Shown here piece by piece: positions 23,392 through 31,658 of a DNA stretch of 64,000 bases (within the stretch, counting starts at the first letter, position 1; each line of letters begins with the position of its first letter). This DNA is from Duganella dendranthematis (GTDB taxonomy: Bacteria > Pseudomonadota > Gammaproteobacteria > Burkholderiales > Burkholderiaceae_D): NCBI RefSeq assembly GCF_012849375.1, contig NZ_CP051684.1:3906001-3970000 (forward strand), in the 5' to 3' direction. The notes beneath the pieces are model-generated. The model was not told where the DNA came from and did no database searches. It saw only the letters and a program-made list of their open reading frames with translations. Both the position numbers and the translations under genes were made by a program.

Positions 23392-25405
23392 GGCGCCAGA
23401 GCCGATCCGCCTGTCGGAATGGGCGGCGAAGCACTTCTACCTCAGCGCCGAATCGTCCTACGTCGAGGGGAAGTGGGAAGCGTACCCGTTTCAGCCGGGC
23501 ATCATGGACGCATTCAGCAACGACGACATCGAGGTCGTTGTCGTCAAGAAGTCGGCGCGTATCGGCTACACGAAGATGCTGGTGGCACTAATCGCGTACA
23601 TCGCGCACCACAAGCGCCGCAATCAGGCGGTGTGGCAGCCCACCGACGATGACTCGGACGAGTTCGTCAAAACCGAACTGGACACTATGTTGCGCGACGT
23701 GAAGGTCATGCGCGAGGTGTTCCCGCAGGGCCGTGGGCACGACAAGCGCGACACGCTGAGCGGCAAGATTTTCCTGGGCTCGCGCCTTTACACCAAGGGC
23801 GGCAAGGCCGCGCGCAGCTACCGCCGGATCTCGGTGGACTACGCCATCCTGGACGAATTGGACGGTTTCGATATCGACATCGAGAAGGAAGGCAGTCCCG
23901 ACAAGCTGGCCGGCAAGCGGGTGGAGGGCGCGGTGTTCCCGAAAGAGATCATGGGGACGACGCCGAAGCTGAAAGGCTTCAGCCGGATCGAGGCGCGTGA
24001 GGAACAGTGCGATCTGAAAATGCGCTTCCATGTGCCTTGCCCGTCATGCGACGAATACCACTCGGTAGAGTGGGGCGGCAAGGAAAAGCGCTACGGGTTC
24101 AAGTGGGTGGACCGCAACCCTGCCACGGTGGGGCATGTCTGCCCACACTGCGCCACACTGTACACGCAGGCCGATTACCTCAACGTCTGGCAGCGTGGGC
24201 GCTGGATCGCGCAGGACGGCACGTGGATCGATGCCGAGGCGCGCTTCCGAAATGAGGCCGGCGACATTGTGCCGCCGCCGCGCTCCGTGGCGTTCTTCGT
24301 GTGGACCGGATACAGCCCGCAGGCCACATGGGAGCAGATGGTGCGTGACTACCTCGCTGCGGTCGATAAGGCCCGTGCCGGCGACACCAGCGAACTGAAG
24401 ACGTTCACCAACACCACGCTGGGCGAGACCTGGCAGGAGGAAGTGGAGCAGACGGAAACCGATGCGCTGAAGCGGCGTGCCGAACAGTATGCGCTGCGCA
24501 CCGTCCCGCGCGGCGGCTTGGTGCTGACTGCCGGCGTGGACGTGCAAAGCAACCGCTTTGAGATTGTCGTGTGGGCACACGGCAGGGGCGAGGAAATGTG
24601 GCTGGTCGACCACCACATCATCGACGCCAACCCGGCCGACGAGCGCGACTGGGAGGAAAAGCTCGATCCGTACCTGCAGTTGGTGTTCCGCCATGAGGGT
24701 GGCCAGCTGCTGCCGATTGAATGCACGGCCATCGATACCGGTGGCCACTTCACGCACCAAGCGTACAACTTCTGCCGCACGCGTGCGCGCCGCAAGGTGT
24801 ACGCCGTCAAGGGCGACAGCCGACAAGGCCAGCCTGTGAAGGGCCGCAGCAGCTTGCAGGACGTGAATCATCGCGGCCAAGTCATCAAGCGAGGCGTAAA
24901 GCTGTGGATGGTTGGCACCGACACGGCGAAGGACTTGATCCACGGCCGCCTGCAGGTCGAGCAGCACGGCGCCGGCTTCGTCCACTTCGGCGCCGGCCTG
25001 TCCGACGAATTTTATGAGCAGCTGACCGCAGAGGTCCGCGTGCTGCAAAAAACTGCCACGGGCGAGCAGTACCGCTGGGTGAAGCGGCGCCAGCGCAACG
25101 AGGCGCTGGACTGCACCGTGTACGCCGTCTTCGCCGCGCACAGTCTGGACCTGCACCGCTACACCGACAAGATGTGGGCGAAGCTGGAAAGCGTCGTCAA
25201 TCCGCCGATGTCGGACCTGTTCGACAGTCCACCGCCGACTCAGGCCAGCGTCGCGGAGCCGCTGCCTGTGGGCGAGTTGGCTGAGCGCGTGGTGCAGGTG
25301 CTGGAAGCGGTCAGGAAAGTGGCCGAGGAGGGGCCAACCGTGCAGGTGAAAGCCGCGCCGACGGCGAAGCGAAGCCGGCTCGCCGGATTACTGAATAAGG
25401 GGTAA
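23339..25405 (+). CDS. Terminase large subunit (lambda gpA family)
   Basis: 688 residues. An ATP-driven DNA translocase and cos endonuclease. The Walker A-like KKSARIGYTKM (about residues 70-80) and Walker B YAILDELDGF (about 168-177) match the gpA family. A zinc-binding CPSC ... CPHC pair (about 234-268) and a C-terminal nuclease region with 'TAIDTGGHFTHQAYNF' follow. Length is close to lambda gpA (641). Presence of gpA and Nu1 implies cohesive-end packaging. Confidence 0.93.
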   Translation: MDLSEIQRAIRSGLKSLEAPEPIRLSEWAAKHFYLSAESSYVEGKWEAYPFQPGIMDAFSNDDIEVVVVKKSARIGYTKMLVALIAYIAHHKRRNQAVWQPTDDDSDEFVKTELDTMLRDVKVMREVFPQGRGHDKRDTLSGKIFLGSRLYTKGGKAARSYRRISVDYAILDELDGFDIDIEKEGSPDKLAGKRVEGAVFPKEIMGTTPKLKGFSRIEAREEQCDLKMRFHVPCPSCDEYHSVEWGGKEKRYGFKWVDRNPATVGHVCPHCATLYTQADYLNVWQRGRWIAQDGTWIDAEARFRNEAGDIVPPPRSVAFFVWTGYSPQATWEQMVRDYLAAVDKARAGDTSELKTFTNTTLGETWQEEVEQTETDALKRRAEQYALRTVPRGGLVLTAGVDVQSNRFEIVVWAHGRGEEMWLVDHHIIDANPADERDWEEKLDPYLQLVFRHEGGQLLPIECTAIDTGGHFTHQAYNFCRTRARRKVYAVKGDSRQGQPVKGRSSLQDVNHRGQVIKRGVKLWMVGTDTAKDLIHGRLQVEQHGAGFVHFGAGLSDEFYEQLTAEVRVLQKTATGEQYRWVKRRQRNEALDCTVYAVFAAHSLDLHRYTDKMWAKLESVVNPPMSDLFDSPPPTQASVAEPLPVGELAERVVQVLEAVRKVAEEGPTVQVKAAPTAKRSRLAGLLNKG

Positions 25406-25408
25406 AAC

Positions 25409-25672
25409 ATGCAATTCAATCCACGCGGCGGCCTGCTGGCCGGTATGCAGACGTCTGCACTGCAAACGGCGATCAAGGCCGCGCAGCAGGCGTACATCGA
25501 CCTGTCCACGGGCGCCAAGGGCGAGTCGTACTCGTACACGCAGGGTGACGGCTCAAAATCGGTGACGTACACCAAGGCGGATCTGCCGGCACTGTCGGCG
25601 CTGATCCAGTCGTTACAGGTGCAGCTGGGCATCGTGCCCCGTCCGCGCCGCGCCATCGGTCTGAGGTTCTGA
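25409..25672 (+). CDS. Head-tail joining protein, gpW family
   Basis: 87 residues. 'LQTAIKAAQQAYIDLSTGAKGESYSYTQGDGSKSVTYTKADLPALSALIQSLQ' is the gpW signature: two helices and a beta hairpin. In lambda, gpW is added to filled heads before tail joining. It lies between terminase and portal exactly as in lambda. Palindrome copy 4 is in its 5' part. Its stop overlaps the portal ATG (TGATG). Confidence 0.88.
   Translation: MQFNPRGGLLAGMQTSALQTAIKAAQQAYIDLSTGAKGESYSYTQGDGSKSVTYTKADLPALSALIQSLQVQLGIVPRPRRAIGLRF
25446..25459. repeat. Scattered palindrome copy 4 (in gpW)
   Basis: The 14-bp core TGCAGACGTCTGCA is intact; flanks are A and C, so the 16-bp form has one mismatch. It is read MQTSA, the same frame as copies 2 and 5. 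Confidence 0.93.
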
Positions 25673-27291
25673 TGGAAGCCGTCTCGTTGCTCGACGCTCA
25701 CGGCAAGCCGATAGCGTCCCGGCGCCCGTCGATGCTCCACGGCAGCAACGTGCCATACGACGCCGCCGACCGCACCGGCCAGCATATGTCGGAATGGAAT
25801 CCGTACCTGGGCTCGCCTGACGGCGACCTCAACGTGCACCGCGACATCATCGTCGCCCGCGTGCGCGACCTGGTGCGCAATGACGGCTGGGCATCCGGCG
25901 CGGTCACGCGCATGCTGGACAACGTGATCGGCGCCAACTTCCGGCCGATCTTCAAGCCGGACTATCTGGCGCTGGCGGCCCACACCGGCATCAAGGCGTT
26001 TGACCACGTGTGGGCGGACGAATTCAGTCAGCAGCTGGGCGGCAGCTACCGCACGTGGGCCGGCGACGTCGGCAAGTATTGCGACACGCAGCGCAACCAG
26101 ACACTGGCGCAGATGTTCCGGCTGGGCTTTCGCCACAAGGTGGTGGAGGGCGACGCAATCGCCATGCTCCACTGGTTGCCCGACCGCGTGGCGCCCGGCC
26201 GCGCACGCTATGCCACGGCGGTGCAGCTCATGGACCCTGACCGGCTGTCCAATCCCCAGCTAAAGCTCGACACGCAGACCATGCGCGGCGGCGTGGAGAT
26301 CGATTCCTATGGCGCGGCGGTCGCGTATCACTTCCGCCGCGCGCACCAAGGCGACTACTTCGCGGCGGCCAAGTCCGCGACGTGGGACCGCGTGGAGCGC
26401 GAAACCGAGTGGGGGCGCCCCATCGTCGTGCACGACTTCGATCTGGAGCGCGCCGGCCAGCATCGCGGCGGCGCCGGCATTTTTGCCCCTGTGCTGCAGC
26501 GGCTCAAGATGCTGGCCAAATATGACGGCGCCGAACTGGACGCGGCGCTGATCAACGCGATCTTCGCTGCGTACATCGAATCGCCTTATGACCACGCGAT
26601 GGTCGAAGGCGCGTTGGCCGGCGACGACGACCTGGGCGCCTACCAGACAGACCGTGTGGCGTACCACCAGTCGGCGGGCCTGAAGCTGAACAACGCGCGC
26701 CTGCCGATCCTGTATCCGGGCGAAAAGATCAACGCCGTGACGGCGACGCGGCCGAACCCGAACTTCCGCCAGTTCGAGGCGGCGGTGCTGCGCAACGCGG
26801 CTGCCGCCACCGGCCTGTCGGCCCAGCAGCTGAGCAACGACTGGTCGGACGTGAACTACTCCTCGGCGCGCGGTGCGCTGCTGGAGGCGTGGAAAACGCT
26901 CTCGCGGCGCCGGCATGACTTTGGGGCCGGCTTTGGTCAGCCGATTGTGGCGGCGTTCGCGGAGGAAGCGATGGAAGTGGACGATCTGCCGCTGCCGGCC
27001 GGCGCGCCCGCGTTCCACCTGTTCCGTGGCGCTTACACCCGCGCCAAGTGGATGGGGCCGGGCCGTGGCGTGATCGACTCGCTGAAAGAGCGTCAGGGCG
27101 CCGTGCTGGGCATGGACTCGGGCCTGTCCACGCTGGAGGATGAAGCCGGCGAAATGGGCGGCAGCGACTGGCGCGAGAACGTTGCGCAGCGCGCCATCGA
27201 GATCCAGCGCTTCAAGGAACACGGCATCGCTCTGCCGCAGTGGGCTATCGGCGCGCAAGAGGGCGGCGCCACATCATCATCGGAGGCATAA
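25672..27291 (+). CDS. Portal protein, lambda gpB family
   Basis: 539 residues. It forms the dodecameric portal through which DNA enters the head. Family motifs include 'RDLVRNDGWASGAVTRMLDNVIG' near the N-terminus, 'GDAIAMLHWLPD', 'LDTQTMRGGVEIDSYGAAVAYHF' and the wing/stem segment 'AAATGLSAQQLSNDWSDVNYSSARGALLE'. Length matches gpB (533). Located between gpW and the head protease as in lambda. Confidence 0.93.
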   Translation: MEAVSLLDAHGKPIASRRPSMLHGSNVPYDAADRTGQHMSEWNPYLGSPDGDLNVHRDIIVARVRDLVRNDGWASGAVTRMLDNVIGANFRPIFKPDYLALAAHTGIKAFDHVWADEFSQQLGGSYRTWAGDVGKYCDTQRNQTLAQMFRLGFRHKVVEGDAIAMLHWLPDRVAPGRARYATAVQLMDPDRLSNPQLKLDTQTMRGGVEIDSYGAAVAYHFRRAHQGDYFAAAKSATWDRVERETEWGRPIVVHDFDLERAGQHRGGAGIFAPVLQRLKMLAKYDGAELDAALINAIFAAYIESPYDHAMVEGALAGDDDLGAYQTDRVAYHQSAGLKLNNARLPILYPGEKINAVTATRPNPNFRQFEAAVLRNAAAATGLSAQQLSNDWSDVNYSSARGALLEAWKTLSRRRHDFGAGFGQPIVAAFAEEAMEVDDLPLPAGAPAFHLFRGAYTRAKWMGPGRGVIDSLKERQGAVLGMDSGLSTLEDEAGEMGGSDWRENVAQRAIEIQRFKEHGIALPQWAIGAQEGGATSSSEA

Positions 27292-27293
27292 GT

Positions 27294-28151
27294 ATGAAAT
27301 TTCCATTCCTGGCACAGCGGCTGTTCAACACGCCGCTGGCGATTACGCCGGGCAAGGCAGAGGTGATCATGGCGGCGCTGGCCGAGCGCATGGGCATCGC
27401 CCAGATGCAGCGCAGCGTCAGCATGATGGACGATGACGATTACGACTATACCGGTCCGGGCGACAACCCGCGCACCGGCTATGACGTGGTCGCCGGCACG
27501 GCCATCGTGCCCGTTGCCGGCACGCTGGTGCAAAAGCTGGGCACGCTGCGGCCGTATTCCGGCATGACCGGCTACGATGGCATCCGGCAAAACTTCCTGA
27601 CCGCGCTGGCGGACCCCAAGGTCAAGGCCATCGTGCTGGACGTGGACAGTCCCGGCGGCGAGGTGGCCGGCTGCTTCGATCTGGTGGACACGATCTACAA
27701 AGCGCGCGGCACGAAGCCGGTCCGCGCCATCCTCAACGAGGCCGCGTACAGCGCCGCGTACGCCATCGCCAGCGCTGCCGACAGCATCTATGTGCCGCGC
27801 ACTGGGGGCACCGGCAGCATCGGCGTGATCTGGATGCATATGGACTGGTCGAAGGCGCTAGATGCGGCGGGCTTCAAGGTCACGTTTGTGACGTACGGCG
27901 ACAGCAAGGCAGACGGCCATCCCGAAATCGAACTGTCGCCGGAAGCGTATGCGCGCTTCAAGGCGCAGATCGACAGCATGGGCGAACTGTTTGTCGAAAC
28001 CGTCGCCCGCAATCGAGACATCCCGGCCTCGCAGGTTCGGGCAACTCAGGCCGCAACTTACATGGGGGCGGCCGGTGTATCGCAGGGGCTGGCAGACGGC
28101 GTGATGGCGCCGGACGCGGCATTCAGGGCTTTGCTCGCAGACATTAACTAA
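27294..28151 (+). CDS. Capsid-maturation protease, S49 family (gpC-like)
   Basis: 285 residues from ATG 27294, with GGAGG upstream. It is a SppA-type serine protease: 'AIVLDVDSPGGEVAGCFDL', nucleophile S153 in NEAAYSAAYAIA, and 'TGGTGSIGVIWMH'. In lambda the gpC frame also contains the scaffold Nu3; here the scaffold-like part is a separate downstream gene. It probably processes portal and capsid proteins during prohead assembly. Confidence 0.9.
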   Translation: MKFPFLAQRLFNTPLAITPGKAEVIMAALAERMGIAQMQRSVSMMDDDDYDYTGPGDNPRTGYDVVAGTAIVPVAGTLVQKLGTLRPYSGMTGYDGIRQNFLTALADPKVKAIVLDVDSPGGEVAGCFDLVDTIYKARGTKPVRAILNEAAYSAAYAIASAADSIYVPRTGGTGSIGVIWMHMDWSKALDAAGFKVTFVTYGDSKADGHPEIELSPEAYARFKAQIDSMGELFVETVARNRDIPASQVRATQAATYMGAAGVSQGLADGVMAPDAAFRALLADIN

Positions 28152-28168
28152 CCACAGAAGGACCAAGC

Positions 28169-28720
28169 ATGAAGAAGGGCACCAAAGTAAAGAAGGCGTT
28201 CTCGTTCGCTCACCTGATCGGCATTGGCGCCGCGCGCGCTGACGGCGATCAGGACGGCGATGAGCAGGACGAACGCGAACAGCGCGACGGCGAAACCGAC
28301 GAGGAATACGCGAAGCGCATGGAAGAGCTGGACAAGAAGGAAGCCGAGGACGATGACGACGACGACCCCGACGTCGAGGACGAGAGCGAGAGCGACAAGG
28401 AAAAGGCTGCGCGCGCCAGCGAACGCGCGCGCTGCGCCGCCATCTTTGGCTCCAAGGCTGCGGCTACCCGTCCCGATTTCGCCGCGCACCTGGCCTTCGA
28501 GACCGACATGAGCGCCAAGCAGGCCGTGGGCATGCTGAACGCCTTCGCTGCCGGCGCTCCTGCCGGTGCCGCCAAGCCCAAGTCGCTGGGCAGCCGTATG
28601 GCCGGCGTCAAGGTGCCGAACGTCGGCGCCAGCGCTGCCGCAGCTGCTGCGCCGAACGCCACGCAAGCGGCGGCTGACGCGATCCTCGCCGCTGGCCGCG
28701 CGCGTCGCGGCGAGAAGTAA
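28169..28720 (+). CDS. Probable capsid scaffold protein (Nu3-like)
   Basis: 183 residues. It has a strongly acidic low-complexity middle ('EEYAKRMEELDKKEAEDDDDDDPDVEDESESDKEKAA') and an Ala-rich helical C-terminus ('TQAAADAILAAGRARRGEK'). Position between the S49 protease and decoration protein is that of lambda Nu3. It is expected to be cleaved away during maturation. Confidence 0.72.
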   Translation: MKKGTKVKKAFSFAHLIGIGAARADGDQDGDEQDEREQRDGETDEEYAKRMEELDKKEAEDDDDDDPDVEDESESDKEKAARASERARCAAIFGSKAAATRPDFAAHLAFETDMSAKQAVGMLNAFAAGAPAGAAKPKSLGSRMAGVKVPNVGASAAAAAAPNATQAAADAILAAGRARRGEK

Positions 28721-28748
28721 TCCCTCTTTTTGACAACGAAAGGATAGT

Positions 28749-29162
28749 ATGGCCGTTCCTACTACTACCATCGGCGCGAACCCGCAGTTTCCGGGCGCCG
28801 TGGCGCAAGTGTTCAATCCCGATCAGCTGATCGGCGGCAATTTCAAACTGGTGACCGACACCGTCACGCTGGGTGCGGGCAACCTGCCGCGCGGCGCGGT
28901 GCTGGGCCAGATCACCGCTAGCGGCAACTACATCCTGTCGGTCAAGAGCGCCACGGACGGCAGTCAAGTGCCGAGCGCCATCCTGGCTGACGCGACCGAC
29001 GCCAGCGGTGGCGCCGTCACCACGGGCGTGTACCTGACCGGCGAGTTCAACGTGACCGCGCTGACCTACGACGCGACCTGGACGCCGGCAACGCTGAAGA
29101 CCGCGCTGCGTCCGCTGGATATGTTCCTGAAGAACGTGGTCAGCGCGGTCGATCCGGCCTAG
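28749..29162 (+). CDS. Head decoration protein (gpD-like)
   Basis: 137 residues. 'LVTDTVTLGAGNLPRGAVLGQIT' and 'VYLTGEFNVTALTYD..WTPATLKTALRPLDMFLK' are typical of phage head decoration proteins, which trimerise on the expanded capsid. It is followed by a strong terminator, then the capsid gene, implying high expression. Confidence 0.88.
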   Translation: MAVPTTTIGANPQFPGAVAQVFNPDQLIGGNFKLVTDTVTLGAGNLPRGAVLGQITASGNYILSVKSATDGSQVPSAILADATDASGGAVTTGVYLTGEFNVTALTYDATWTPATLKTALRPLDMFLKNVVSAVDPA

Positions 29163-29184
29163 CGCCCGTCCGCGCCGCACAAGG

Positions 29185-29209
29185 TCCCGCTTCACGCGGG
29201 ATTTTTTTT
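29185..29209 (+). terminator. Terminator between decoration and capsid genes
   Basis: TCCCGC/GCGGGA stem with TTCAC loop and eight T. It may modulate the ratio of transcripts within the late operon. Confidence 0.78.
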
Positions 29210-29234
29210 ATCCTCTCCTATTGAAGGAATCGCA

Positions 29235-30290
29235 ATGCCATTGAGTGGTAATACGTTCGCTTTCGACACCAACGCCCTGATTGCCGTGGTGCCGAACCTG
29301 AAGCGCTCCCAGCAGTTCCTGCTGGACCGTTTTTTCCCCAACGTCACCATGAGCGACACCGAGTATGTGTCCATCGACGTTGACGTCGGCAAGCGCCGCA
29401 TGTCGCCGTTTGTCTCGCCACTGGTCGAAGGCAAGCTGGTCGAGCAGCGCCGCGTGCAGACCAACCAGTTCAAGCCGGCCTACATCAAAGACAAGCGCGC
29501 GCCTGACTTGCGCAAGCCAGTGCGCCGCGCCATCGGTGAGCAGATCGGCGGCACGCTGACCGGCGCCGAGCGCGAGGCGGCCAACGTTGAGCTGGAAATG
29601 ACCGATCAGCTGGACATGCTGGATCGCCGTCTGGAGTGGATGGCGGCTCAGGCGCTGATCAACGGCACCGTCACCATCACCGGCGAGGGTTTTCCTACCG
29701 TCGTCGTGGACTACGGCCGCGACGCTACTCTGACCGTGGCCAAGACCAGCACCGGCAAGTGGACGCAGTCCAATATCAGCGCCGGCACCGCGTCGCCGTC
29801 GAACGACGTCGCCGCCTGGGCGCAGCAGATGCTGAAGAAATCGGGCGCCGCGCCGACCGACATCGTGTTCTCGACCAGCGCGTTCAACGCCTTCAAGCTG
29901 GACCCGGCGCTGCAGGGCGCAATCATCTATCCGAAGATGAGCGATTCGGGCAACTCGATCAACGCCGCCGCGCAGATCCAACTGGGCGCCCAGTACCAAG
30001 GCAAGTGGGGTCAGTACGACCTGTGGGTCTACAACGACTGGTACGTCGACGACAACAACGTCGAGCAGCCGATGATTCCGGACGGTTCGCTGGTGATGAC
30101 CGGCGCCCAGCTGCAGGGTACGCGCGCGTTCGGACAGATCCTCGACCCCGAACACAACTACGAGTCGCTGCCGTACGCGCCGAAGACCTGGGTGGAGAAA
30201 GACCCGGCGCAGCGCATGCTGATGATGCAGTCGGCCCCAATCGTAATCCCGGCCCGTGTCAACGCGGCCATGTCCGCACAGGTGCTCTAA
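29235..30290 (+). CDS. Major capsid protein (gpE family)
   Basis: 351 residues, HK97-fold capsid protein. 'FLLDRFFPNVTMSDTEYVSIDVDVGKRRMSPFVSPLVEG' and 'FGQILDPEHNYESLPYAPKTWVEKDPAQRMLMMQSAPIVIPARVNA' are characteristic of lambda gpE relatives. Length is close to gpE (341). It directly follows the decoration protein as in lambda. Confidence 0.93.
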   Translation: MPLSGNTFAFDTNALIAVVPNLKRSQQFLLDRFFPNVTMSDTEYVSIDVDVGKRRMSPFVSPLVEGKLVEQRRVQTNQFKPAYIKDKRAPDLRKPVRRAIGEQIGGTLTGAEREAANVELEMTDQLDMLDRRLEWMAAQALINGTVTITGEGFPTVVVDYGRDATLTVAKTSTGKWTQSNISAGTASPSNDVAAWAQQMLKKSGAAPTDIVFSTSAFNAFKLDPALQGAIIYPKMSDSGNSINAAAQIQLGAQYQGKWGQYDLWVYNDWYVDDNNVEQPMIPDGSLVMTGAQLQGTRAFGQILDPEHNYESLPYAPKTWVEKDPAQRMLMMQSAPIVIPARVNAAMSAQVL

Positions 30291-30494
30291 ATGGCAAAAA
30301 ATGATCAAACCATGGTCACGGTCAAAGTGGCCCCGCGCAAATCCGTCTACGTCGGCGCCGAACTGAAAGGTCCGGGCAGCCTGATCGACCTGACGCCGGA
30401 AGATGCCGAGGATCTGCACGGCAAGGGCTTCGTGGTCGATCCCGACGACGACGGCAGCGACCAGCCCGCGCAGATCGGCAGCGCCGCAGCATGA
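30291..30494 (+). CDS. Small head-completion protein in the gpFI position
   Basis: 67 residues, acidic ('TVKVAPRKSVYVGAELKGPG..IDLTPEDAEDLHGKGFVV'). It starts at the base after the capsid stop and overlaps the next gene by 4 bp. Position corresponds to lambda FI, but the sequence does not clearly resemble FI. Function unknown. Confidence 0.6.
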   Translation: MAKNDQTMVTVKVAPRKSVYVGAELKGPGSLIDLTPEDAEDLHGKGFVVDPDDDGSDQPAQIGSAAA

Positions 30495-30817
30495 TCGACT
30501 GGGACGCACTGGTGATCGGGCCGTGCGTCGGGGTGTTCGGTGAGCCGGTCATCTTCACGCCGGTAGGCGGCGACCCGGTGGAAATCGATCTGGTGTACGA
30601 CGAGGGCAACAAGGATGTGGCGCTGGCCGGTGGTACGCCGCTCAACTCCTCAAACCCCATCGTCAGCGGCCAGATGTCGGTCTTCCCGGTCGAGCCGCAA
30701 ACCGGCGACCGTATCCTGATCAAAGGAACGGGCGAAGAATTTGCCGTAAGCGATGTCGACGACGACGGAAAGGGTGGCGTGGTGCTGTCCCTGAACTACG
30801 TGGGGCCGGGCCTGTGA
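30491..30817 (+). CDS. Head-tail joining protein (gpFII-like)
   Basis: 108 residues, beta-rich. 'VIGPCVGVFGEPVIFTPVGGDPVEIDLVYDEG' and 'GDRILIKGTGEEFAVSDVDDDGKGGVVLSLN' match the FII-type head-completion family (sometimes annotated as ATP-binding sugar transporter-like). It caps the portal and provides the tail docking surface. This is the last lambda-type gene before the Mu-type tail block. Confidence 0.8.
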   Translation: MIDWDALVIGPCVGVFGEPVIFTPVGGDPVEIDLVYDEGNKDVALAGGTPLNSSNPIVSGQMSVFPVEPQTGDRILIKGTGEEFAVSDVDDDGKGGVVLSLNYVGPGL

Positions 30818-31449
30818 GCGCCGTACCGATCACCGCGCGGCGCGAGATCCGGCTTGCCGTCGTGGCGGCGTTGAAAAATGTGCCCAGCGCGACGGACATC
30901 GATTCGCCGGGCGATTGGACGACGCAGCTGGCCAGCCTGCCTGCAATTCAGGTGCGCGCGCCGAGGGGCAGCAAAGAACCATTAGGCCGCGGTGCGCCGT
31001 CGTACACGTCGGTGGTGCTGATCGAGATCGAGACGAAGGTGGTGGGCAAGACCGGCGCCGAGGCGCAGGACCTGCTGGAATCCTTTGACGCCGAAGTCGA
31101 AGTGGCGCTGCTGACCAACCACAATCTGGTGGCGATGACGCAGCAAATGAGCTTCGAAATCGAATCCGAGATCAACGCGGAGGGCCGCCACCACTACGGC
31201 GGCTCGAAGTGGTCGATCCGCTGCGAGGTGGCTGAAATGTTCGATCCGATCTATGAAGCGCCGTCCGGGGCGCAGCCGGTCGCTATCCCGTTCCAAGGCA
31301 TGGATGTGCACGCCGATCTGGCCAACGTGTATGACCCCACGCGTACCTATCCGAACGCAGCGTTTTCAGACGCGGTAAAGCCGGCGCCGCGCAGCGCCGG
31401 ACCGGATGGCCGCGACGAAGGCGGTCTGTCTATCAATTTTCCTCAATAG
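30814..31449 (+). CDS. Probable tail terminator (Mu gp37-like position)
   Basis: 211 residues. 'EIRLAVVAALKNVPSA' and 'VVLIEIETKVVGKTGAEAQDLLESFDAEVEVALL' suggest the compact alpha/beta fold of tail terminator proteins. The C-terminal 'SIRCEVAEMFDPI' is also common there. It precedes DUF2635 and the sheath, the place of Mu gp37. GTG start overlaps the upstream stop by 4 bp. Confidence 0.68.
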   Translation: MSAVPITARREIRLAVVAALKNVPSATDIDSPGDWTTQLASLPAIQVRAPRGSKEPLGRGAPSYTSVVLIEIETKVVGKTGAEAQDLLESFDAEVEVALLTNHNLVAMTQQMSFEIESEINAEGRHHYGGSKWSIRCEVAEMFDPIYEAPSGAQPVAIPFQGMDVHADLANVYDPTRTYPNAAFSDAVKPAPRSAGPDGRDEGGLSINFPQ

Positions 31450-31457
31450 GAGATGTT

Positions 31458-31658
31458 ATGTACGTCATACCCGCTCAGGGCCTGAGCATCCGTGACCCGG
31501 ATCTGCAGGACCTGTTGCCGGAATCGGGCCGCTTGGTGCCCGATACCGATTACTGGTTGCGCCGCGTGCGCGACAAGGATGTCTTCGTGGCGGAAGCGCC
31601 AGCGCAAGACGAGGCGCCGGAGCCGGCGCCAACCGTCACCGAAGGGAGTGAGCAATAA
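31458..31658 (+). CDS. DUF2635 protein (Mu gp38-like)
   Basis: 66 residues. 'YVIPAQGLSIRDPDLQDLLPESGRLVPDTDYWLRRVRDKDV' is the DUF2635 signature, found immediately before the sheath gene in Mu-like phages. Structural role unknown. Stop and sheath start share a base. Confidence 0.85.
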   Translation: MYVIPAQGLSIRDPDLQDLLPESGRLVPDTDYWLRRVRDKDVFVAEAPAQDEAPEPAPTVTEGSEQ